Of a stretch of 64,000 nt of DNA, positions 45,341 through 56,284 are shown piece after piece. The stretch covers positions 677,876 to 741,875 of the forward strand of contig NW_006921541.1 of the NCBI RefSeq assembly GCF_000340215.1. The letters run 5' to 3'. Positions within the stretch are counted from its first letter, which is position 1, and each line of letters opens with the position of its first letter. Made by a program: the position numbers and the translations under genes. This stretch comes from Pseudocercospora fijiensis CIRAD86. Taxonomy: Eukaryota > Ascomycota > Dothideomycetes > Mycosphaerellales > Mycosphaerellaceae. The notes beneath the pieces were generated by a model. The model was not told the origin of the DNA. It did not search any database and saw only the letters and a program-made list of their open reading frames with translations.

Positions 45341-46768
45341 TGTTCCATCTTGTGGCATCTTGGTTAGCGCGGTGTTGGAGCGATCATTGTTTGAGAGATT
45401 GGGCGAAGCATGCATATTGGAATGCATTTCGTATCGGCTGGCTTTCGTTGTGGGTAGCAGCATTGATGAGATCATGATATAAGCATTACTTCGGAGTGGA
45501 ATCTCAGGTGCTTTATCTTCATGTTCATCAATTGCTGAGCTCTGATTTTTAACCTCAGGTCCCTACTTGTTTGTCGAGACACCCATCGGCAGTAGAGCAC
45601 CTCTTGATTTGCCGTGGCCATGCTACTGAGTATCCTGCATGGACCGCATCGCTCGTAAACATGGCGCTGACCTCTTAGCATATATATTTATAAGCTTGTG
45701 GACGTGACATGCATGCCTGCCCCGATCAATCCTCCCATCACCCCATCCCCCTCGGCCTCCTCATCGCCTCACTCCCCTCACTCACCTCCTGTAACCACTC
45801 ACACCTCACCTCGAACCTAAAACTCTCCTCCTCCATCCCTTCCCGTATACATACCTCAAGATTCCTTTCCGCTTCCTCCTCCTCTCCCCACCTCAATCTT
45901 CGCCCTCGCAAGCTCCATGTCTCCTAGGCTAATATCAAGAACGAGATGGGGATAGATGCAGTACGGCTCAGAAGCATCATGTGATCGGACTGTTGAGCAA
46001 CTCTGTAACACCAACGCGTAGCGCCAGATTAAAGTTTGATATGCCACGTGAAAAATGGTCCATGCGCCGTTCGATGGGGATTTCCATGCAACGGCACACG
46101 CACGCACTATTTCTGTGCATAGTCCCAAAGCTCACGGTCTGCCGTCGATGAAAATTCAACAGCAGAGCAAGAAATACCTTCCGCTTTGTAGGCCTCCAGA
46201 ATAGCATCGTTTTGACGGCGTGATTGGCTGTGGAAGAGTCTTGGCACAGGCGACAAGTGGACCCTGACAAAGACAAGCGTCCGTCTCTTTGCTCTTTGGT
46301 AGATGCGTCCGGTCTCCTTGTCGCGTGAGTGTAGGTATTGTTTGTTGGACCGCTTCGCTCGCTATCCTCACCCTCACCAGCATCGCCGCCGCCGCCGCCG
46401 CCGCCGCTCTCCTCCGCCCTGTACCGTACCGCCAGCAGAAGGCCTGAGTCGAGTACCGCTGCGACCGCGACTAGCTCCAGCTCTGTCACGCGGCTCGCGC
46501 CAATCCTCTCCCGCGAAACCACTACGACCACTACTCGATCACCTTTCCTCCTGCATCGACCCTCTGCAGCTGAACGACACATGCTGTCGGCCAGCACCTC
46601 CGCCTTGTTCGCATAGTCCGCCCTTCGAATACCTTTGAGGACAGCAGGTCTGCAGGTCACTTCGACTTTCGAGAGCAATTTCTACGCGCCAAACCTCACA
46701 TCTCACCCTCCATCGCACACAGAATACGCTTAGCATACGAAAATACGATTTAGACATCTTCACTCAAA
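45341..46768. other. Intergenic region and VTS1 leader
   Basis: Pyrimidine-rich stretches at 45720-45900 and a (GCC)n run at about 46383-46410 lie upstream of VTS1. A long minus-strand frame across 45977-46678 is a product of the GC-rich repeat and is not supported as a gene. Confidence 0.5.
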
Positions 46769-48723
46769 ATGTCAAACATTATCGGCAACCGCAACAGCAC
46801 ACCTGAGACCTCGTCCTCGTCCTTCGGCGGAGGCTCCACTCTCCGCCCTCCCACTTCTCGCACGCTGGGGTCTGGCCATCACCTGCGTGCCTCTGCCGAC
46901 ATGGGTGCCTTTTCGGCCACCTCCCCGCTCGCTACACGAGGCATTCGTCCTGCCTCCGAAGTCTACTTCAACCAGCTGCGCGAGAGCGGCAACACCGCCA
47001 ACCCTGACGACGTTGAACGTGCCGCACAGCAATGGATTGCCGACATCGATCAGTACGAGACCACTCTGGAAGAGATGGCTGCCGCGACCCTTGACCAGGA
47101 TTTCAAGGACGAGCTGAGCGCTATCGAGCAGTGGTTCCGTGTGCTCAGCGAGCCTGAGCGAACTGCCGCTTTGTATGCTTTGCTTCAGCAGACCACGCAG
47201 GTCCAGATCCGCTTCTTCATCCAAGTCCTGCAACAAATGGCCAAGAGCCACCCCATGTCCGGCGTTCTTTCCCCAGCCGCGTTCAATGAGAAAGACCCGA
47301 TGTCTTCACGGATGAATGATGCCATGAATAAGCTAAATGTAGAGGGCTCACGTGGCTCATTTGGTTTTGGTGCGAAGCCGCCGCCTTCGCCAGGTGCCAA
47401 GCGCATGTCCGGCTTAGACCCCAACACGATCAAGAGCATGTTCCCAGACGCTGCAAATGCTATCGAGGATCAAAAGAAGGAATTTCAGGCGACTACTGGT
47501 AATGCGCCAAAGAGCAACAGAAACAGTGCGGTTGGAGATCGCTCTTCTCAGTACATGCCTACAATCTCTGCGCCGGACGAGGACAAGAAGAACGGTGGAA
47601 TTCCTTCTGGACCATGGAGGAACACCAGCGGCTCGCAGGGAGAGAACCAGCCACCGATCGGTAGGCCAAAGTCGTCTTCGAGCCAAGCCCAGGCTGCACC
47701 TATGGGCCAATTTGGTGTCAGCCAGGCTCCTCTACCATCGGCTGGCCTGCGTTCTTCACGCCCGTTCCCAATTTCTGGCGACAACAATATTCAGAGCCAG
47801 ACTGCCTCCAGTGGCTTGACCGACAGCACAGGCATGCCATTGATGTCACCATATGCGCCTGGTGCCAGCTGGGCTTCCATGACCAACACTCCTATGGTCT
47901 CCAACTTCAGCCAGCAGCAGAGCGCCAATCAGGCTGACATGGTCGCAAATGCCACTGCAATGAAGCTTGCTGCGCTTTCGACTGTGAACAATCGCATCCA
48001 GCTTGATGATGTGCGCAAGTATCGCCGTGCTAGATCTTCCGAGGGCCAGAACCAGCAACAGCCTTTGTCGCCCGGTATGCCCTCGAGCATCCTCATGACC
48101 AACGAGCTCGGCCAGATCTTGACTCCTCAGCAAGCAGCTGTACTACAGCAACAGCAGATCGCAGCTCTGCAGGGCCGACGCTCTCGACCTGCTTCCCCAG
48201 GCATTGCCATTACTGGTCCTCCGGGCGGGAACCCTGCAATGCCTCTTGGCGGGATGCAGAGCAACGGCTTCCTTGCTGCTGGCAACTACGATATGTCGGG
48301 ACTGCATAATGGAATGGCGGGCATGAACCTCAACACCCTCGGCGTAGGCGGCTTTGGCAATGAAGCATATCTCTCTGATGCCTCCGAAATCAATCGTGGC
48401 CGCTCGCCGAGAGGACGTCGGGGAAGCTCCAAGCCACCGGAGGATCCTACCGATCTTGCCTTGCTCAAGGATATCCCAAATTGGCTGAGGACTTTGAGGC
48501 TGCACAAATACACTGATAATTTGAAGGACATGCGATGGCAGGATCTTGTACAGCTAGATGACGCTGGTCTTGAGGGAAGAGGTGTTGCTGCGAAGGGTGC
48601 TAGGACGAAGCTGCTGAAGGTAAGCTGTGCCGGGGTGAAGTCGTGTATCATGGCGTGACTGACTGACATGGGTTGCAGGTCTTTGAGCAAGTTCGCGAAG
48701 CGCAAGCAGAAGGTCGCATGTAA
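46769..48723 (+). CDS. VTS1: Vts1-type SAM-domain RNA-binding protein
   Basis: Exons 46769-48619 and 48679-48723, with a 59-nt intron (GTAAGC...GTTGCAG), give 631 residues. The start context is CTCAAAATGTC. The N-terminus is Ser-rich, then [20 protein letters not shown] and [20 protein letters not shown] form a conserved helical region. A long Gln/Pro/Ser-rich disordered middle carries [12 protein letters not shown]. The C-terminal SAM domain (about residues 560-630: [46 protein letters not shown]) is completed by the tiny second exon ([14 protein letters not shown]). Known role: binds Smaug-recognition hairpins in mRNA and recruits deadenylases. The retained-intron frame would replace the domain's last helix. 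Confidence 0.94.
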
Positions 48724-49812
48724 GTTCAGCCGAACTTGACGATATGGCGCAATACATGAAGGCGAACAAGCATGGCGCGCTTGGTCGGCCTATTTTGGTC
48801 GTTCAGATTGATGGAAGAGGGGTGGCATCTGCGGTGCAGTCTACTGCTTCCACTTGCATGGCGTTGATCTGTTCATTAATATTTGACTAATAATGGGATT
48901 GACGAATGCCGCATGTTACGAGGAGTGAAGCGATGCTTTGCGAAAGAACGGGATTGGTAGTCATGTCGATGGAGGAAAAATGAGATGCGGCGATAATTAG
49001 GATATGTTTGAAAAGAGTACTGTTGTTTGTTCCAGCCGCCTCTCGGCGTCTTGTTCGCTTTCTTCACTACATGATTCGCAAAGGAATTGCCTTTAGATTT
49101 CGGATGCAGGATTCAATGGGCATGCAGCCGCAGCCACGTTCCCAGAACACATCGCGACATGAAGTCTGCGGAGCTGGGCAGACACTATATGTTTGGACGT
49201 AGACATTATATGTCTGAGACGTGTGGCACGCGTCGGAACAGCTTCTCTGGCATCTGTTACATGGGTCGCTTGCAGATGCCCACGATTGGCTCAGCGCAGC
49301 CCTGTGAATGTCTTGGCGCGCGAAGCGCTTGAACAGACTCCACCATTCACTTATTCGGCAAAGCTTCCTCCAACATCAAAAGAGCAGTGAATCGCCATCT
49401 TCCCTATTGTCAAACTCCCTTGTCTTTCCATTGTTCTATTCACGATGGAGCAAGTGACGCACAATGGGCCTTGGGCCTCACTCAGCCTTTATTCACCTTT
49501 GATGAAGGCTATTGTTCTTAAATGCGCTTTCTTCTTTGCTTTCGCTGAAAGAAATTGACTTACTCTCCCTCTTGTTCATATATGCGCGAAAACACTCGAA
49601 GTTCTCGAAACGATCACTCTCTCGTCGTTCCAGAAACACACGAACATCACGACTTTACGAACTCTTATCTGAGACAGCAGGATCTGTCTCTCAGGCCACG
49701 AAACTCCCACGCTCTCGCGACGACTCTTACGAACCATTTCATGCCTCGAAACTCAATCGAGCCTTCTACGTCGTTCTTTACCACGAATCTCATCGGACAA
49801 GCTTCTAGCAAG
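48724..49812. other. Intergenic stretch, promoter side of the GH16 gene
   Basis: No supported gene. The frame of the GH16 ORF stays open upstream to 49555, including an ATG at 49582, but those residues are not signal-like. Confidence 0.5.
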
Positions 49813-51177
49813 ATGTCTCTCACAGCAACTCTCCTAGCGCTTGTCGCTTCGACCACAGCCATGCCGCCTGTCTCTCCGGCAGCAATCGCGCCCAGAGCAG
49901 CCAATTCGACTGGATCTTACGAACTCGTCGCCGATTACTGCGGGGATACCTTCTTTGACCAATTCACAGCCTATACAGGCCCTGACCCCACCAACGGCCA
50001 TGTCGTATACCAGTCACTCGCAGATGCTGCAGATCAGAAATTGGTCGGCTTCATCTACAACGCCACTTCTGGCAACTCGACTGCGTACATCGGACCTGAC
50101 TCTACCAATCCTGCTCCCAATGGCCGAAACTCCGTCCGCTTGACGAGCAAGCAGACCTTCGAGGCTGGTAGCATGGCTGTCATCGACGTTCGTCACGCAC
50201 CCAGCCAATACGGCGTCTGGCCCGCGATTTGGCTGCTCGGTAGCGAAGGCACTTGGCCAGCCAGCGGCGAATCTGACATCCTCGAGTATGTGCACGAGGA
50301 CTCCCACAACGGCATGACTTTGCACACAGCTCCCGGCTGCAATGTCAACAATGCTTCTCTCGCCCAGCAGCAGGGCCGCCTTCTCCATACCAACTGCAAT
50401 ACCGGAAACGCCGCTACCGGCTGCTCCGTAGCTGCATACAACCAAACCCATCTCCCCGGCCCCTCAACCAAAGTCTTCTCCACCGCAGGCCGCAAATTCA
50501 ACCTCCAAAGCGGCGGCGTCTACGTCCACGACTGGCAGCCCGACGGCATCACCGTCTGGATGTTCCCCCAAAACCATCTCCCCTCCGACCTCATCGCCGG
50601 CCACCCCAACCCATCCACCTGGAAACAAAAACCTCTCGCCAAATTCTCCGGCGACTGCGATTTCTCTACCGCTTTCAAGTCCATGCAACTGATCCTGAAC
50701 ATCGATTTCTGCGGCGATTGGGCTGGGAAAGTTTGGGAATCTTCGGGTGCTGCGAACGCCACGGGGGTTGCGACTTGTAATGATTATGTTGCTAATCACC
50801 CGGAGGTTTTCGAGGAGGCTTATTTCGAGATCGCGAGTGTGAGGTTTTATACCAATAATCGGCAGAAACCTGGTGCGGGGCCGACTTTTGAGAAGAGGGA
50901 CGAGGGGAATATCAACTACCCTAATATTACGCGACCTGGGTGCAAGCATGGCCATGACATGACGACGACTTCGATTTCGACTCGACCCACGCCTTCCCTC
51001 AATGCTACAGGTCCGCACAACTGCACCGGCCATCATAACGCCACAGCTAGCTACACCGCCACAACTCTCGATTCACGCACCATCTCCCAAATCCTCGAGT
51101 CCGGTTCCACGAGCTCTTTCGCCATCGCTTGGTACATGGCCGCAGGTACGTTTCTCGTCTTTGCTTTCGTTTTGTAA
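49813..51177 (+). CDS. GH16 endo-1,3(4)-beta-glucanase, secreted, probably GPI-anchored
   Basis: Single exon of 454 residues from the ATG at 49813, chosen because it begins a signal peptide (MSLTATLLALVASTTAMP). The catalytic GH16 signature is GESDILEYV, with the nucleophile Glu153, Asp155 and acid/base Glu158. Other family landmarks are YGVWPAIWLLG, HTAPGC, YVHDWQPDGITVWMFP and QLILNIDFCGDWAG. A Ser/Thr/His-rich segment (about 395-430) precedes a hydrophobic C-terminus (IAWYMAAGTFLVFAFVL), the layout of a GPI-anchor signal. Known activity of the family: hydrolysis of beta-1,3/1,4- or 1,3-glucans, in fungi often cell-wall remodelling. A longer start at 49582 is possible but would bury the signal peptide. 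Confidence 0.92.
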   Translation: MSLTATLLALVASTTAMPPVSPAAIAPRAANSTGSYELVADYCGDTFFDQFTAYTGPDPTNGHVVYQSLADAADQKLVGFIYNATSGNSTAYIGPDSTNPAPNGRNSVRLTSKQTFEAGSMAVIDVRHAPSQYGVWPAIWLLGSEGTWPASGESDILEYVHEDSHNGMTLHTAPGCNVNNASLAQQQGRLLHTNCNTGNAATGCSVAAYNQTHLPGPSTKVFSTAGRKFNLQSGGVYVHDWQPDGITVWMFPQNHLPSDLIAGHPNPSTWKQKPLAKFSGDCDFSTAFKSMQLILNIDFCGDWAGKVWESSGAANATGVATCNDYVANHPEVFEEAYFEIASVRFYTNNRQKPGAGPTFEKRDEGNINYPNITRPGCKHGHDMTTTSISTRPTPSLNATGPHNCTGHHNATASYTATTLDSRTISQILESGSTSSFAIAWYMAAGTFLVFAFVL

Positions 51178-51897
51178 CTTAAGGCAGAGAGGCTTGACGT
51201 TTTTAGTCTTGATCATCGTGTCTTGGACGATTATGGTGTGGAGAGGGTGTCGGAGGGCGACGAAGAGGATGAATCGCGAACGGTTGGGGGTTGATGATGA
51301 TGGGTATTGGGATTGGGCGAAGTAGGCCGCGCTACTATGGATTTTGTCGGGAAGCGGTTTGGATGTGACATGGAGGTACTATGATGGAAAAAAGTTTCTT
51401 GTTTGGATTCATATTAACTCTCTCTCTCTCTCTCTATTGTTTCTCGCTTCTTTCTTTGTGTTCCAAGTTTAAGTTCTTCGCACGCGCAGAGCGATCTGAA
51501 AAAAAAGTGCGGTCACCCAGATCGCTCATTGCGGAAATAAATCACACAACAGAAATCTTTCATCATAGAGGCTTCCGTGCCATTCCAGACCCTTCATTCA
51601 GTTGCTCCCGCAGCATGTAATTGCCCTGTATCTTCCGTAGACCCCAGCGCCAAGTCCCTCATTGGCAATGGGACGGTTGACTGAGATGTCTCTTGTCTCG
51701 GGTGAGTTGACATGCGTGTTTCTGCCAGAGTGCAGGTGTGCGCGAGAAGGAGAGACATGATGAAAGGCAAGGGCGCTTGGGTGAGAATGTGTTGAGCAAA
51801 TATTCGGTCGATTGGACTTTCCTCCAAGCACTCACCTGTCAGTTGCAACGGAGATCTACATAGCATCTAGCCTTTCCGAGTGAGCGCAGGATAAATT
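51178..51897. other. Intergenic stretch with (TC)n run
   Basis: 3' flank of the GH16 gene with a (TC)n microsatellite at about 51418-51435. Nothing else recognised. Confidence 0.5.
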
Positions 51898-52340
51898 CTA
51901 TGCCTTTATTGGAAGCGAACTATATTGTAGAAGATAGTTAAATATCTGGATCCGAACTTGCGCTTCTTTGTCCTCGTGAATAGGTAGCAAGATGGCTCTG
52001 TTCTTGTCAGGTCGAGCTTCCTTGAAGAACGCTGGTTTGGCCTCTAGATAATCGGATACTTTATCGCGGAGCGCGAAGACGTCTCCGTCATCAGTTGCTC
52101 GAGTGTGTTTTGGGGTCGCAGCGCACATTGGCGTAGTCTCCATGTTCTGACTCTAGCTCCTCTCCTGTCAATCACGTTCTTCCGCTTGCGTAGTAACAAA
52201 GTATTCAAGCCTTGGGGCATGTACTGCGTGATTGTAGAAGCATCGATCGGGACCTCGCCTTCATCGAGTTTCACGTGCTCTGCAAACTTTGCGATGGCTC
52301 AGAGGAAGAGGGTGAAGTTGAAGTGGAATCGTGCTTGTTC
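51898..52340 (-). other. Possible degenerate ORF pair, weak BTB-like ending
   Basis: Two overlapping minus-strand frames read plausibly: one contains GEVPIDASTITQYMPQGLNT, the other DVFALRDKVSDYLEAKPAFF then LPIHEDKEAQVRIQIFNYLL. The latter faintly recalls the end of a fungal BTB/POZ domain. A stop (TGA) interrupts the first frame upstream and no intron joins the two. It may be a gene fragment or chance. Confidence 0.22.
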
Positions 52341-53649
52341 TTGTTCAGCCCAGTGCTGTGGCATCGAGCCCAGTGTCGCGCACAGCTCCAGATCTAAGCC
52401 TTTTAGCAGGGAGGCGCGGCGTTATAAGGAGCACGAATAGATTTCAATGACTCTTTCTCAGTATCTCGACCGCCGACCGTTCAATTTCCAGCTCCTCGGC
52501 GTCCTCTTTTGGCGGCATTCTCTGTACATGCTTATTCGAAGCATTGGAATTCTGAGAAGTACGCAGCAGGCAGCTCGGGCCGTTTCGTGAAGCATTGACT
52601 CTTGACGCGTTTGCAGAGCCCCACTCAAGTCGCAGTATAAAACGCGCTTTCTCCCACCCTTCGGCTTTCTTTTTCCTTTCCACACCATCTGCACCCACAC
52701 ACGACATACCCAACTTTCGCGGCACCAGTGCCACACCAGTTCTTCTGCGAGCGAGGTTAGCAGAACATGAGCCAGAAGCCTCTGGCGCCAGATCGGTCAG
52801 TTCTTAAGACTTCCTCGAGTCTGCGGCAGACCATGGGACCGTGGCGACCTCTCCTGTCAGAGTCCGAGACTCGTCACCCAATGAAGGGGGCAGTGAAGTC
52901 GTTGCGGTAAAGCGGGGCAATGATTCTTACGCCGGGATGCAGCGCTTAATTCCTCCCCGGCATGCTGGAATAGTGAAGGCATCCCCATGGGCTCTGGGAC
53001 CCTCTTTGTCCTGCGCCAGATCTTGCCAGAGGCTTCAGCCATGCTGGTACGCTGACCGCATGCATTTGATAAAACTGTGGAGGCGCAGGATGGCTTTTCG
53101 TATGTATGCCCAGCCCTTTGGATTACTGACAAAGTGTAGGCCATCAGCTGCTGGGCACAAATGCTTGGTACTGGAGGCCGTCAATACGCTTCGAGAGCAT
53201 CACAAAGTGCAAGCCCGTATGATCTTGACAAGTCGCTATTATCGAGACATCACGACACTCCATTGACCGGTATATCGATGTCCTTTGAGATTCGTCGGAT
53301 GGAAGCCGTCTGTGTGCCTCGACGCTGCGTCACATGTGCATGCATGGCTGCAATAGCATTGTAGAACATCAAAGCTTCCAGGCAGATCATGCAAGCCAGA
53401 AGTTTTCGAGCGTGAGCATGAGCTTGAGCGTGAGCGCTGATAGCGAACACAATGGAACCTAATGTGAAAGCTGAAGTGAGGTCGGGAGAGAACACAACCT
53501 TGAAATGGCGCGCACTCCACAATCGCATGGACCAAGCTCCGACTCGGCAATCTGGGGCAGGTACGTACAGCTCACGTTGATCACAAACACCTTCTAGAAA
53601 CTTACGATACGACCGAGTCACCTTCAAACATCGAGACTACACCACAAAC
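52341..53649. other. Intergenic stretch, no supported gene
   Basis: Several 70-140-codon frames on both strands lack starts, splice partners or domain-like sequence. Probably includes the promoter of the next gene. Confidence 0.5.
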
Positions 53650-54122
53650 ATGGCAGCAAGACTACCGCGCACTCTACGCGCACTCCCACGACCCGCGATC
53701 ACTTCCCCCGCCCAGACACTCGCCTTACGACGAAGCTTCCAAACGAGTCGAAAACTGCTAGCCGACACCGTAATCCCACCCAAGAAACCCATCGGAGCAT
53801 TCCGCGGATCGTGAGTTGAAAAAGGAAAACCCGAAGATGGACAAGAAGGTCGCAGTGTTGTTGATACGAGATTCAGATTATTCGGTTTCCTGCTGGGAAC
53901 TGTGCTTGCAGGAAGCGGAATGTATTACTACGTGGTGGACGAGTACAAGGTTTCGAATGAGCTGTTGAATGAGGATATCTATGTGAGGAAGAGCGAGAGG
54001 AGATGGGTATTGGAGGAGGAAGATGGCTGACGTGAGACTAATAGGCTTTACAATCTGCGGTGACGAGGTTAGAGGGATATGTCAAGGCTCTTGAGGTTGA
54101 GGTTAAGGGGTCGAAGAAGTAG
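53650..54122 (+). CDS. Small conserved fungal protein with one membrane helix, probably mitochondrial
   Basis: Three exons, 53650-53810, 53877-53982 and 54045-54122, with introns of 66 nt (GTGAGT...ATTCAG) and 62 nt (GTGAGG...GACTAATAG). Product 114 residues, not visible as one ORF. The N-terminus is Arg/Ser/Leu-rich without acids (MAARLPRTLRALPRPAITS), like a matrix-targeting presequence. FRGSLFGFLLGTVLAGSGMY is the membrane segment, then YYVVDEYKVSNELLNEDIY and a coiled-coil tail (LQSAVTRLEGYVKALE). I recognise the GAFRGxLFGFLLG...EDIY pattern from uncharacterised proteins widespread in ascomycetes. Function unknown; inner-membrane location is inference. Confidence 0.85.
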
Positions 54123-54536
54123 AGCTGCGGCGATGACGTTCAGGACAGCGAGCTCTTGGAGCCGTGAGAGATGGAACCGAACAAGGACGGAGTGGATGTC
54201 GGACGGTGGCCCGGACGTTGAGACTCTTCACTCTGCATTGAGGAACTTGGTGGCACGATCGTGTCAGAAACAGTCTGATGCGGGTATCAGCTCCTCTCTT
54301 TCGAGCCTCGTTTCCTAGGTCTTGTACAACATGATCACTATATACCCCCAAATGTCGCGTTGCTTCTGCGCAATGCGTAGCGTACTCGGCCGTCAAATCC
54401 AAAGATCTACGCTGTCTCGTGCAAGCAGATATATGTCAAATCCCTATATGCTCCCACAACGCCGGCCTGCTAGTCCCAATCCATCTGCATCTGAGCAAGA
54501 ATCGATAGCTACAAATTTCGAACATGGCTTCTGCCA
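54123..54536. other. Convergent 3' flanks
   Basis: Between the stop codons of the small mitochondrial-type gene and the carrier gene. No coding evidence. Confidence 0.5.
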
Positions 54537-55619
54537 CTACGATATGGTCTGCTTGACCTGGGCCTTTGCTTGCTCGACTTTCTCTGCTGCGATCTTGGCG
54601 AGCTTGTCCAGCTGTTCTTGTCGTGCTTTCCGCACGGCTCGGAAGAGCAGGACAAACATAAGCTCGACGCGTTCCTTGGTCATCATCAAGATACCTTGCA
54701 CCAAGAATCCCTTGAGAAGTTGTGGCGCGACACCCTTCCAGAGTCCGAGAATACCGTCTCGCTCGACGATGAAAGCCATGACCTCGGTAAATGACTTGAA
54801 AGGCTTGCCCATCCTCTGTGGCGGTGGCTTTGATTGCAGGCCGACTTTGGCGATAATCAATGGCTGTGTCACAATGGTCGCAATCATCTTCGAGAGTGCT
54901 CCGAGGGCTACAAGATCTGTCAGCATATCCATTCCTGAACTTGGAGCCCGTCTTCACTCACCAAATGCCTCATGAGGCGCCAATCGCGTCTTATTTGGGA
55001 AGACCACGGCGTGTAATCTCTCATATGCACCATACGTGATGGATGGGTTAACCACCAAGACCATGCTAGCACTCAGACCCCTCCACAGGCCAGCCACACC
55101 GTCAGGTCCGTCAATCACTTCCTTCGCAGTCTCCATTATACCCTTCTTCTCGCTCTTCTTCTGCGTTTGCTGTCTCGTAGTCACAACACTGATTGGGATG
55201 GTGAACAATTGCGCCAATGCGCCGGCAATAGCCCCCAACGTCAACTCCACAGGCGTGCTCGCGACCTTCCTGCTCTTGGCAATCTTGTCATGGTAAAGCT
55301 CTCGTACAAGTCCATACCAGTAGAAATATGCGAAGTTTGTGCTGACGACACCGAGCAGGTTTCCACCAAGGCCATTGAAAAGTCCCGAAACACCTTCCTC
55401 TTGAATGATGTGCTGAATTGCGTGAAGTGTGCCTTCATAGTGTACCTCGCTCGGATCTGCGGCGTAGGTATCTGTTTTGCTTCTCTTGACTTGTGTTTGT
55501 AATCTCGTCTTGACGAGATCGAGCGGGTAGACGAGCGAGTTGGCAACCAGAGCTCCTGCTGAACCGGCAAGAGCCAGGCCCCAAGCAGGCATCTCTTCTT
55601 TCGAAGGTGCGGGTGCCAT
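54537..55619 (-). CDS. PMP47-type peroxisomal adenine nucleotide carrier
   Basis: Exons 55619-54962 and 54907-54537, with a 54-nt intron (GTGAGT...CTTGTAG), give 342 residues. Three mitochondrial-carrier repeats are visible. Repeat 1 has PLDLVKTRLQ, repeat 2 PISVVTTRQQ (degenerate signature), repeat 3 QPLIIAKVGLQ. GLGGNLLGVVSTNFAYFYWY and SASMVLVVNPSITYGAYERL are typical of the PMP47/SLC25A17 branch rather than ADP/ATP carriers of mitochondria. The C-terminus is a Lys/Ala/Gln-rich coiled tail. The ATG at 55619 (MAPAPSKEEMPAWGLALAG) is preferred; the frame extends three codons further only through a TTG. Inferred role: ATP/AMP exchange across the peroxisomal membrane for fatty-acid activation. 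Confidence 0.88.
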
Positions 55620-56284
55620 TATTGGCAATGTCTATATTATACGATCCTGATCTCCGAGGTCGAGGCCGAGGCCAGTGGTGGGGCGGTGAGGAAAGTAGTC
55701 GGATTATCGTTGTGGTATCATATGGGAAAGTGTAGAACTCGTGATCGCTGTATTGTACAAAGATCTTATTCTTCTGGATACTGGTAAACAAAAGTAACAA
55801 AGGACAAGGCCGAGCGAGATGATGCTGGCCCAGTTGCAGCCTTCATCATGCTGCCGTTCTGAGGGCCGAGGTTGGAGCATATCGGTCCAGCTACTTTTTC
55901 GGCGATAAATCGCTGGGATTGCCGCGAGCACGGTGCACAGAATGGCTGGGATCGCACGGCCGTATCGGCAGCAATTCCGTTCACTCGAAATTCCGACGAC
56001 GACCACATCACGTTGTGCCTTTCACTTCATCCCTTCAGTCTTTGTGATCCGGCGACACCGACAAACCAGGCATGAGATAGCCCACACAGCTACAATCTCC
56101 TTGACTTTCTCCCCACCGAAAACCATTTTGTGAAACGAGTTGAAGAGAAGCAGTTGCAGCGTATGCACTGAGGGACAGACAGACGTCTACCCAAAAGTCT
56201 GCTACTCACCGAACGTTCCCCCGAGATCTTGCAAGCGCAGTCAGTGCTGTAAATAGTAAGACTGGACCTTCACCTCCCACTGAA
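55620..56284. other. Intergenic stretch, no supported gene
   Basis: Carrier promoter side and 3' flank of the carboxylesterase gene. Only chance frames. Confidence 0.5.

Noticed and set aside
45977..46678. 233-codon minus-strand frame with a Gly run
   Set aside because: Covers the VTS1 leader; the Gly run is the reverse complement of a (GCC)n repeat and the rest shows no protein-like features.
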